Shown in pieces: positions 47,373-57,139 of a DNA stretch of 64,000 nt. A model generated the notes under the pieces. It ran no database searches. It saw only the letters and a list, made by a program, of their open reading frames with translations, and was not told where the DNA came from. The DNA is from Cunninghamia lanceolata (taxonomy: Eukaryota; Streptophyta; Pinopsida; Cupressales; Cupressaceae): positions 2,976,001-3,040,000 of the forward strand of contig BSBN01000829.1 of NCBI GenBank assembly GCA_027924645.1. The letters run 5' to 3'. Made by a program: the position numbers and the translations under genes. Numbering within the stretch: position 1 is the stretch's first letter; the number at the start of each line of letters is the position of its first letter.

Positions 47373-47690
47373 AGATTAAGGTACTGATTCAGGGGGAGTT
47401 ACAACTGCAAGTTTCTTCAAACCCCCTGAAAGAATAAGATGCTGAAATCCTTAGCATTATGGCTAAAAATGATATGAACATGTTAAGATGATATGAAGAG
47501 TTTTGATCAAATTTCTAGAGTAGTTGAATGGTATGCAAAGGATTGTTGAGTGATGATGAGATTCTGCATAAGATAATACAAATTAGGTTAAATTAGAGAA
47601 TGCATTTAATGTATAGCAAATTTGGTTGGTGAGAAGACTATATAGGCATGTTTTTGTATCAGATCTCACAAGAATCAGAGGACCCCAGAT
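47373..47690 (+). other. Degenerate junction where COPIA2 protease and integrase are missing
   Basis: Only about 0.3 kb separates the last zinc knuckle region from the acidic hinge before RT. COPIA1 needs about 1.25 kb for protease and integrase there. No DSG block, HHCC region or integrase core is readable. Confidence 0.75.
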
Positions 47691-47699
47691 CTAATATCT

Positions 47700-48880
47700 T
47701 TCCATGCATTGAAGATGAAGAAGAAGAGAAAGAAGAAAAGGAAAAAGAACTAGAGAAAATACCTAAGACTCCAGCAAAATATGTTTAGAAGAACCATTCA
47801 ACAAATTAGATCATTGGAGATAAGAATGAAGGTGTGCATACCAGGAGAAGGTTTGCTAAGACACATGAGTAAGTAAACTTGTGTTTGTTATCAAAAGTAG
47901 AACCCAAAACCTTTGCTGATGCTAGAAAAGATGATGGATCGAAAAAAAGAAATGGAAGAAGAATTGGATCAGATAGAGAAGAATCAGACATGGGAATTGG
48001 TTCCTAGACCAACCAACAAGAATGTCATAGGAACATAGTGGGTGTTCCAGAATAAGCTGAATGAAGATGGTGAAGTGTTGAGGAACAAAGCAAGATTGGT
48101 GTGTAAGGGCTATTCTCAACTTGAAGGCATTGATTTTGAGGAGAAATTTGCTTCGATAGCCAAGATGGGGGCAATCAAGATGTTTCTTGCCCTTGCTACT
48201 CACAAGAATTTCAAGATTTATCAGATGGATGTCAAGTCAACATTTTTGAATGGTGATCTAGAGGAAGAAGTCTACATTGAGTAACCTGATGGTTTTCAAA
48301 TATAAGAAGATCTGAAAATGGTGTGCAAACTTAAGAAGGCATTGTAAGGTCTCAATAAAGCACCTAGAGCTTGGTATGGTAGGTTGGACAAATACTTACT
48401 TCAACAAGGCTTCAAGAAAGGTACTACAAACAACAATCTTTACATCAAGGAAGAAAGAGATATGATATTGATAGTTGCAGTATATGTTGATGACATCATA
48501 TTTGGTGGAGATGATGATATGTGTAAGAGGTTTATAGAGGAGACACAAAAAGAGTTTGAGATGTCTATGATTGGTGAAATGTCTTTCTTCCTTGGAATTC
48601 AAATTGCTTAGCTAGATGATGGTATCTTTACTTCTCATGCTAAGTATGTAAGAGAGATGTTGAAGAAGTTTGGTATGGAGGATTCAAAACTAGTGAGTGC
48701 TCCTATGATCATTGGATGTCACCTAAGCAAGGATGATGAGTCTTTGGAGGTTAATCAGACTTCCTATAGATCTATGATTGGAGGATTGTTGTACTTGACT
48801 ACTTCTAGACTTGACATCATGCATGTAGTATGTGTGGTTGCTAGATATTAGGATAATCCCAAGCAAACACATGAGAAGGC
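47700..48880 (+). pseudogene. COPIA2 reverse transcriptase
   Basis: After an acidic hinge (47705-47770) and the IPKTPAKYV block, RT reads LELVPRP-like, [51 protein letters not shown] and the catalytic YVDDIIFGG at about 48483-48509. The connection has FFLGIQIA, SAPMIIGCHLSKDD and SYRSMIGGLLYLTTSRLDI. Stops fall at about 48037, 48282, 48303, 48346, 48609 and 48849; several are Gln codons turned into TAA/TAG. A frameshift lies near 47930-48040. RT would copy the genomic RNA; this copy is dead but recent enough to be read along its whole length. Confidence 0.93.
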
Positions 48881-48881
48881 A

Positions 48882-49364
48882 GTGAAAAGAATATTTAGAT
48901 ACTTGAAGGGAACTTTAGATTATGGCTTATGGTATCCAAAAGGTAATGACTTTGATCTAAATTCCTACACCGATGATGATTGGGCCGGTTTTGTTGATGA
49001 TAGAAGAAGTACAAGTGGTGGTGCTGTAGAGGTAGAGTATATTGTAGTAGCATCCTGCGGTACACAAGTGTTGTGGATGAAGCAAACCCTGAAGGATATA
49101 AAGGTGATCTATGATGAGCCTATTCCTATTTTGTGTGATAATACAAGTGCTATCAATATTTCCAAGAATCTAGTGATGCATTCTAGAACCAAGCATATAG
49201 CAATCAAGTATCACTTTTTGAGAGAGAAAGTTGCAGATAAGGAAGTAAGGTTGGAATATGTTCCAACAAAAGATTAGATTGCAGATATTTTCACAAAGGC
49301 TCTTGTAAATGACACTTTTGATGATCTTTGACAGAAGTCAGGGGTAATTGCCCCTCCTTGCTAG
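48882..49364 (+). pseudogene. COPIA2 RNase H and polyprotein end
   Basis: RNase H begins IFRYLKGTLDYGLWYPKGND and has YTDDDWAGFVDDRRSTSGG. Directly after GGA it continues VEVEYIVVASCGTQVLWM, so about 25-30 residues normally present between these blocks are missing in frame. DNTSAINISKNLVMHSRTKH and EYVPTKD follow, then a TAG in place of Gln, IADIFTKAL, a TGA in place of Arg, and the terminus VIAPPC. Confidence 0.9.
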
Positions 49365-49379
49365 ATGCATAGTGGTGCA

Positions 49380-49660
49380 TTTGTCCAGGGGGAGTTCAAG
49401 CTATATCCTTTTTCCTAGACTGATGCTGGCTACCTCTTAGGGGGAGCAAGTAGTGGTTGTTTCTGATAGGGGAGCCCTGAGTTGTTTCAAGAAAGAAGGT
49501 ATGAACATCAGAGAGAGAGAGAGAGTCTGCATATTAGGAGAAGAGGTTGTGCCCTAAGAGGAAGAAGCAGTTGCCCTTTATCCTTGATGTCAAAGGGGGA
49601 GAGAGAGAAATGTATATCTAAGGGGGAGTATGTGTTGCATTTAATGACAAAGGGGGATAT
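49380..49660 (+). promoter_or_regulatory. Multiple polypurine tracts before the COPIA2 3' LTR
   Basis: GGGGGAG boxes lie near 49388, 49441, 49604 and 49622, and aagggggatat at 49650-49660 abuts the LTR. The arrangement parallels COPIA1. Confidence 0.8.
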
Positions 49661-51899
49661 TGTTGGCAATATGTGTTGTCATTGATGTCAACACTTAGAG
49701 TTATGTCAGCACTCAATTTGTGATGATGATATACTAGTGACATACAGTGGTGTTATGGATGTTCATGGTTGGATATCATGTCCTAGTTAAGTTGTTGGTT
49801 AGCAAAGATGTTTTCATGATGAAATATTAAGACGAGAATTAGAAGCACAAAGATGAGTTCATGATGAAATATTAAAATGGGAATTAGAAGCACATAGATA
49901 AATGATGAAATATTAAGATGGGAATTAGAAGTTCATGGTTGGATATCATGTCCTTTCTAGAAAAGAAGATACAATTCATGGTTGGATGTCATGTTCCTGA
50001 AGTTCTTAGTTAGCAAAGACTATATTCATTGAGTATGTTTGTTGATAACAAAAAGGACACATTAATATGAGAATTAGAAGCACCTAGATGATCAGATGTG
50101 TTGCTGATGTTTGGGAGATGTTACTAATGGTCTGAAGCATATTGTATACTCTCTCCTATTGTTCCTAAGAATGTATGTGTTGATACAAAGAAGTTTTGGC
50201 TTTTGGAAGTTGATGAAAGTTTCTGCTACAGGAAGATTACTTTGAAGACTGTCTAGGAGAATGCTCTATATTTTTCCTACTGTTAGTGCTGAGCTTCTAT
50301 GGATTGGAATATAGCTTCATATAGTGTCAAATAATATATGTTCCAAGTTTCATGGTGTTTAGATTACCAGAAGGGTGTTTTGCAGTTGACAGTTTGAAGA
50401 TAGTGTTGGTTCTAAAGAAGATATTCACTTCGTAGCAATGTTTGTATCCACATTCCTCTACATTTGAAGATGATGTCTTGTGGTTTAGAAGTTAAGCTCA
50501 ATGACTTGTGAAGGTGCTATTTCCAAAGTTTCAAGTCTCTACACCTTCCGCGGTGAAAGTTATAAGTGGTAGAGTTCTGGTCTGTATTCTATCTGAGAAA
50601 AGTTGTGTTGAAAGCTTGTCGAAATGCTCCGCAATTATCTAGAAGAGAAGAATTGCCTATGTAGTTTGGTGGACATGTTTAGGGATGTGTATGACATGCA
50701 TTCTTGTATTTTTTAGGTGTGTTGGTTCTTCGTAAGGTCAATTTCTCAATGACAGTGTGTTACAGTGTGTTCCAGATGGCTGTTTGATCTTAGTATGCAT
50801 GTTTTAAGGTATGCCGTACAATGTATTTGTAGTGCAGAGTTAAAGGTGTATCTGAAGGTGTTGTATGAGTTATGAAGACTCATCTAGAAGAATTTCATGA
50901 AGATCTTTTATGTTTCCAATACCACACAAGATTTTCAAGTGGCGGTGACCGTTATACTTCAAAATTTATGTCTTCCTGCTTAAGGCCATCCTATTTCAAA
51001 TGAGCGATGTGTGTGGTGGTGATTCCTTGAAGAATGATGCTATGAAGGATACTTAGGACTAGACTAAGCTTGTATTGGGATCCACAAGGCATGTGTTCCT
51101 TTTTGGAGTAACGTGTAGTTCATGATAGGGCTTTCCCTATGCATATTTCATGTTGTGTGATCTCTGGCTGACTTGTAAAATGTAATATTCTTGTTGTATT
51201 GGATGACTTGTTATGAAATCAATGTAATGTCATGTATATATTGTAAACCTAGTTGGTCTAGGTGAGGTATGATTACAAAAATGAATATATGAAAGTGCGA
51301 AGAGTAGAATATGAAAATTATATGCATTGTGATGTTCGACTGAAGGAGAAAGAGAAGATGTATTAGAGACTGTACTGATTCATCTTGAAGATATTTGTGT
51401 GATAAGAGGGAAGTGAAGAGTGTGCCTAATTGAATCAATCATCAAAAAAAGTAGAATTGCAATCTTCAAAGGTGTGAGCTTCAATGTCAATTTTCAAGCA
51501 GTAGAAGGACTGTCATATTGTAATCTTTTTTGAATTTGTTCTTAGTTTAGGGAGTAGTTGCTTCCTTTGGAGTGAACCTAAAACAAAGTCTTCAAGGAGT
51601 TGTAGCTTCTCTGGGAGTGACCCTAAATCAAAGTTTTCAGGGAGTAGTAGCTTCCTTGGGTTGTATCCCTAAAACAAAGTTGTAATTTTAAGCTTCATAT
51701 ATTGTGAGTTAATCCTTATCGTGGTTTTTTCCTTCTTGGGTTTTCCATGTATATCTAGTGTTATGTGTTGATGTGCATTGTGTTAATCTTTCATGTTTAT
51801 GTTGATGCTATAATGCTTACATTTTAGTCTGCTCCGTAGGACTTGAATTTTGATTAGATACCAATTCACCCCCCTCTCAGTATCCTAGTGTGTTAAAAA
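49661..51899 (+). repeat. COPIA2 3' LTR
   Basis: 2,239 bp without insertions. It shows the empty sites of GYP2 (caagtggcggtgacc near 50940) and of element C (cttcatatattgtgag near 51695). The same tandem arrays as in the 5' LTR occur near 49815-49935 and 51545-51675. Confidence 0.95.
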
Positions 51900-51904
51900 A
51901 AAGT

Positions 51905-52608
51905 TTCATTACCTCCTCAATTTACAATAATCCATCCACAACTAATTTTCAATCCAAGCATTAGCTGCTCTTCCATAAGCCTAAAACTTATTGATTTTAT
52001 CAATGATATTAAAGCTTATCACCTTGGGAGATACTTTAGTTGTAGTCACAACTGAAGCATCCAATGGCTAAGAAGTAGTATCAATAATAGATTTAATATA
52101 GGAAGTAAGCACCTCCACTTGTTCGTCCAACTATTCCTTCTCCTTTCTTTCTTCTTCCAACCTCTTAATTAAGATATCAACTAATAACTAGGTATTGTGT
52201 ATATCACCCTCAAATGTAGGAGACCCCAAGTCAACTTTGTTTATATTGAAATCTACTTCAGTGATATCTTCCTCATTCTTATCATCCATTGGTTCAAAAA
52301 TTTCTACATATTGATGACCTAAGGAAGAATCTACCATCATTCAAGATATCATTTGAGCTTTTATTGGCTAATGAGTAGCTTGAAGTAATCTAGCTACAAC
52401 ATCAAAACCATGATCCACCATTTGAGTATATTTTCTTTTCCTTCCAATAGTTCCTTTCAGACAAGGTGGTGATGGTAGGGTTGTTTGGCTATCAGACACT
52501 AAGGGGGAAAGAGTAGCATTGGAAACAAAAATTAGGAACTACATTGCATATTGTTTGCTGTTTAGGAGGGGAAGATGGAGGAGAAAGACTGACATTGGTA
52601 ATGGGTAC
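51905..52608 (-). pseudogene. Old split ORF, middle piece
   Basis: The minus frame from 52608 reads PITNVSLSPPSSPPKQQT, a Pro/Ser-rich part, then KGTIGRKRKYTQMVDHGFDV, an acidic segment (EPMDDKNEEDITEVDF), a Glu/Lys helical stretch, and KVSPKVISFNIIDKINKF. It ends LWMDYCKLRR before two stops and the COPIA2 target site. Six or so stops occur, mostly TAG/TAA where Gln or Trp would be natural. Both ends continue in frame into the flanking pieces once COPIA2 and E are removed. Family unknown. Confidence 0.5.
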
Positions 52609-54754
52609 TGTTGTCACATAGAATTGCTCCCATCTTGGAGAGAGTCCAAGAATTCTAATGACACAAAGGGAATCATTTCAAGGTGTGGGACCTTGCAAGT
52701 TGAGATCAAACCTCCAGAGAAGGATTATTCCTCATTCTAAGCATAATGCTTAGAGAGAACTATCTAAACCTAGTGCTAATATTGTAGGGGAAAAGGGTTA
52801 GAAGGAAACTGAATGGAAATAAAGGTGATGCACCAAGAATTAGTGGGTTGGATTGCATTGATATAACACAGTAATGATCTCAATGCTGAAGGGGAAACAC
52901 ACAGACTCATAAATGTGCAAATAGAGGTTCAGGCAGAAAGATAAAAGTATGGAAGGGACCATTTTATCCATAAAACATAGTTTAGATCTATCAAATAAAG
53001 ATAGTGCAAGAACAATGAGAGAGGCAATATTCAGTTTATATTGATCATAGAGGTTAAATAACCATTACAAAGTAGAACAATTTGTAGCAAAAATAGATAC
53101 AAAATAACTGATTACATTCATTGGTGAACTAGCTAGAAGACATCAAAGGTATAGCTACAATCACAATACATTTGATTCTATTGGTTCTTGTAATCACATT
53201 ACAAGACATGTGACAACAAAAGTTTGGCAATATAACAGTCCAGAACAACTGCCAACCCTGAATACATCTTTGAGACATGTATATATAGCATTTCAATACT
53301 CTACTATAGTAGCCATGGTGGGAAAAGAAGTTAATGAGAAGAGACATCGACCATGCTGCATTAACTCGCCCTGGCATCCCTGGATTGCGCCCACATGGCT
53401 CTGTATGAAAATATCTCTCTAGAAGTGATGTCTATCTGTAAAAATTCAATGCATAAAATATCAAGAGACCTGGGTAGATGAAAGATATTTCTCCTTCTTC
53501 AATGCGAGTAGTTGATTCTTTGATCTGCAGGCAATCAATGCAGTGAATATTTGTTAAGGGCCAGCTGAGAAGATTGGATCTTGTTGATGGAACATGGGAC
53601 AAAACCCCTGAGCACAACTTTTACAACACTTTAATTCAGACCCCTTTGAATTTCTACATCTTTCATAACTTGAAACCTTTGAATAATCGGCCTCCGAATT
53701 TCCTTGATGGCCGAGTCTGCATATTTCCCACTTTTAGGATGCCTGATAGTCTCCTTCAAATCTAGGTCATGGATGAGATTTACCTTTAGAATGGATGGCC
53801 ACCAAAGTTTCCTTTTATTCTATTTCCCACCACGTGGTGCCATATCGCAGTCATGCAGAAGAAAGTGGACCACCTCCCTTTGGTTCTGTGTGAGTGCGCT
53901 AAGCCTTGTTTGCTCTTTGAAAGTCATCCATGTGGCACAATCTCACGGTCGTGCAGTGAATCTTTCATGCAAACAAGATTCCTCTGCACTACCACGCCAC
54001 CATTAGATCCTTCAAAACTACAACCTCACTTCCTCATCCCTTGACACCTAGCATGATCTACTTTGCCTGATGGAGTCATTGATATGTAGCCATGGGCCCT
54101 CTATATTCTTTACATCTACCTTCATTTCACAGCTGCACAAAAGGAAAGTGACATCACCTTCAATGGTCCACGGGCCCATAAACTATTGCCATGTGGTAGG
54201 GAACGGTAGCATTTTGGGGCCTCCATCTAAAAATTTGTCTCCTTTGAGCTAAAAGACCCAGAAAGCTACCACTTGTCAACATCTCATGACTACAGAGAGG
54301 ATCTTTCTCTCTACCAAGATTCTTCTGTGGTCTTGCATTGCCATTAGATCCTTCATTATCTATAGCTCACCGCTCCACCTGACACTTGGCAGCACTTTAC
54401 TGAGGCTTCGATATAATTAATAGGTGTCTCCATTTCATAGTCACGTAGAAGGAACCAGACGTCACCTTAGATGTTTTGCGGGCCTATGAACTACTACCAT
54501 GTGGCACTGCGGGCCCCGAACGACTCAAAACTTAGGATTTTATTAGGAACATGACCTAACAAGAAACAAAAGGTAACATTAGAACTTGGGGCCAGTCACT
54601 TCATGACATAAAAGGATCAAAGTTAAAACATAAGTGACCAGCAACCTAGGTCAGGCAGTCAATGACGAATTATAACATAAGGTAAGTTATGACCGTAAAA
54701 CCTAGGGGTTTAAGGGTTTCAACTATTTGGCCAAAGGGGAAAAATAGGTCAACA
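52609..54754 (-). repeat. Element E left LTR (3' LTR by coding orientation)
   Basis: Contains the palindrome CACCACGTGGTG near 53829-53840, with several further CATGTGGCAC and ACGTCACC boxes. Two imperfect 200-bp segments start at about 53978 and 54318. Open frames inside (53129-53377, 53704-54006 and others) are repeated only through LTR homology and are not genes. Confidence 0.9.
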
Positions 54755-55020
54755 TTTTGGTGACTTCTCAGGGGATGTTTGCCTGCTAAACAAATTGACC
54801 AGAGGCCTTAAGCATCCATTGGGCACAGAGTCAAGAGGGGAAACAAGAACATGGGTTGGCCAACACAAACTAAGCACTGCCTCCAGGAACAAAATAAAAC
54901 AAAACAAGCATACATTCTCCTAATGAGAATACAACAGAGTGCAAGGGCACTTATTGAAAATAGACACCTAGAATAGAAACAAAACTAACCTACCCCTAAA
55001 CTAACCAACCAAAACTGACC
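54755..55020. other. Element E 3' untranslated segment with PBS-like start
   Basis: Lies between the stop of the coding frame (55021) and the left LTR. Its first bases read ttttggtgacttctcagggg on the plus strand, close to the tRNA-Arg-type PBS of Ogre/Tat elements, in a place where a polypurine tract was expected. Confidence 0.6.
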
Positions 55021-56730
55021 TTAAACAAAGCCATTAACTGGTTCTTGAAAGTAATTGTCCTTTCTTAACAATCTGTAATGCTTTACATGCTTGTGGGCAA
55101 CTAAAAGGAGGTGAGGGAGGGATGGCCATATGACAAATTGATAAAACACCTTCCCCAGAATGGGGATAAACTCACCTATCCACCCAAACTGATTGTTGAT
55201 ATTGCTAGCTTGTGGTGAATAAATGGGCTGATCCCACTCATTTTGATGCTCAACTTCATGCTTAGAGGTAAGCATGACAAGTGGTGACTCTTTTTGATGT
55301 ATCTCCAGTTGAGCTAGATGCCTAATTGGGCACCCTTTTGAAAGGACATGTAAATCAACGGAGTTGATCTCATGCCTCTGCTTTGATTTTGCAACCCTCT
55401 GTTACTGATTGGAAGGTTTTGGCTCTTGTATCTCAAATGGAGGAATTACTGCCTCCTTCATCTGCTCAAATTGCTCATGGTTTACTTCATTTAGAGGCAT
55501 TGATCTACTGTCCAAGTTTGAGCAGAAAACATCAAGCTCATCCTAGAAATGAGCTTCCTCCAAGTCCTCTATACTTTTTAGTACATGACTACTCATACAC
55601 CCTTCTTTATGGACTAGAATTTCATTGTCATGATGGGCCTCATCCTGCAATAGTCTGTCATTATTTCCACTGCTGCTCCCATGTTGTTGTATGTCCACTA
55701 CCAGCTGTCTGTCCTCTTCATTTTAAATATAACCAGGCAATTGATGAAACAGGGCAGCGTCATCCACTTGCGAATTCACGAACACATACTCAACCTACAT
55801 CTACCTTTGTTCCACCATAGCCTCCTAGCTATGTCCAATCTATTGTTTTGGGGTTGTTGATGGATTGCATGAATGGTGTCACTCATAACCTTGGGTCTGG
55901 TTAATCTGAATTGGGACAAGCACACTTGATGCACTTGTAGCAGCTGAGTTTATGGAATTTAGGAGCCTAACACAACTCAGTTGATTTTGTCTTTGATTGT
56001 TCCCTTGGCATGATTGTCTGCTAGGCTGGTAGGGATGATTGGGAGCTTGGTATGGCACATTGGTTGTAGGAATTGGTGCCATAATTGGCTGCATGACTGG
56101 AGCTTCTAGAAATAATGGTATTGGAGGCCTGGGGGCAATCTTTCCAGTTAAAATCAAATAATTTTTTGCTCTAATAGCTACCTAATAGGCATCATGTAAC
56201 ACATCTCCTCCTAGAGATTGGATCATGACAGTGATATCAATATTCAGGGATCTCAAATAATACAAGAAGGCAACATTAGGGGAAGGTCTTACCAATGGTG
56301 GGATTCTATACCAAGTTTTTTGAAATCTAAAATTGAAATCCACCATGAATTCATAGGGAGACCTTTTTATAGTGGCTAGCTGCTCTATCAGGGACAAATG
56401 ATCACTCTTGTCCTCAAAGTGCTGACAGAGCCTTGTTCCTAAATCATTCCATTCATGTATTGAGTTTGTAGGTAATCCTTGTACAACTAGAGAGCCTTTC
56501 CTTTTAAAGAAGAGGCAAGGAACCTTACTATGACATTGTCCTGGGTAACATTGTGAATGGAGCATATACTGGAAATGCCCTAGATGTGATTAGTAGGTGT
56601 AGTGGTACTTTCAGTAGTGAAAAAGGGAATAGATTTTAGAGCTGGAATATGGATGTCATTATATTGTGCAAGGTTGAGGGGGATTTCACCATTAAAGGCC
56701 ACAAATGGTTTATTTCCTCATTGGGCCATG
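55021..56730 (-). pseudogene. Element E gag-like polyprotein with long C-terminal extension
   Basis: The minus-strand start is near 56730 (MAQ then stop, GNKPFVAFNGEIPLNLAQYN). The Retrotrans_gag core includes VIVRFLASSLKGKAL, then after a frameshift near 56505 SIHEWNDLGTRLCQHFEDKS, EQLATIKRSPYEFMVDFNFR, and VRPSPNVAFLYYL. A Pro-rich linker (KIAPRPPIPLFLEAP) follows. The same frame continues through about eight stops to a 200-residue C-terminal part (LDVFCSNLDSRSMPLNEVNH, WPSLPHLLLVAHKHVKHYRL) that ends at 55021. Many stops are TAG where Gln or Trp would fit. No zinc knuckle and no protease motif are visible. The extension is of unknown function. Confidence 0.8.
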
Positions 56731-57117
56731 ACAGTGATGTGAATGATATGCTGAGTATATGGAAACCTATTCTTGATGGAGAGAAAAAGTCATGACTTCC
56801 ATAACAACTTGACATACTAGAGCATTGAAAAGAAGCAATGTATCAAAATATTCTTTGAAAATAAGGGTAACAGGTCTTCTTTTGGAGATTGGGAACAAAC
56901 CAAAAGAGAGTCACCAGGTGATTGAAGATGCTTCTAAAAGCACTTTACACTAGGAATACCACCAAAATCTTGATTCTTGAAGTTCTTTAAGTTCATGAAC
57001 TGGCCAGGCCAATAGATTTGACTAGTAGAGTCGTTAGGTGCTTGAATTCTTTCACATTGGAAAATGAACCAAGAATGACACTGAATCCTTCGTCCAGCTG
57101 TTACTTAGAGTGGAGTG

Positions 57118-57139
57118 TCCTACTGGGTGTGCCATAAAC
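57118..57139 (-). promoter_or_regulatory. Element E primer-binding site (minus orientation)
   Basis: GTTTATGGCACACCCAGTAG follows the 5' LTR on the minus strand. It resembles the TTGGCACGCCCGGTGGGA region of rice RIRE2-type gypsy elements, from memory and not searched. Confidence 0.5.

Larger units (their letters stand above)
31392..51899 (+). mobile_element. COPIA2: Sirevirus-like Ty1/copia element lacking protease and integrase
   Basis: Ends are TGTTGGGAATATG (31392) and a mutated TGTTCAACA (51891-51899). The target duplication AAAGT is perfect (31387-31391 and 51900-51904). LTRs are 2,233 bp (after removing GYP2 and element C) and 2,239 bp. The internal region 45928-49660 has an initiator tRNA-Met PBS, a gag with coiled coil and five zinc knuckles, RT and RNase H, and repeated GGGGGAG tracts. 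Protease and integrase are absent. It splits the old minus-strand ORF. Confidence 0.95.

Noticed and set aside
53704..54006. Frame repeated at 58217-58519
   Set aside because: Both are the same part of the two element E LTRs; repetition is LTR homology.
55383..55820. 145-codon plus-strand frame in element E
   Set aside because: The minus strand here continues the gag frame with Gln/Trp-type stops for several hundred codons, so the plus frame is probably a shadow.
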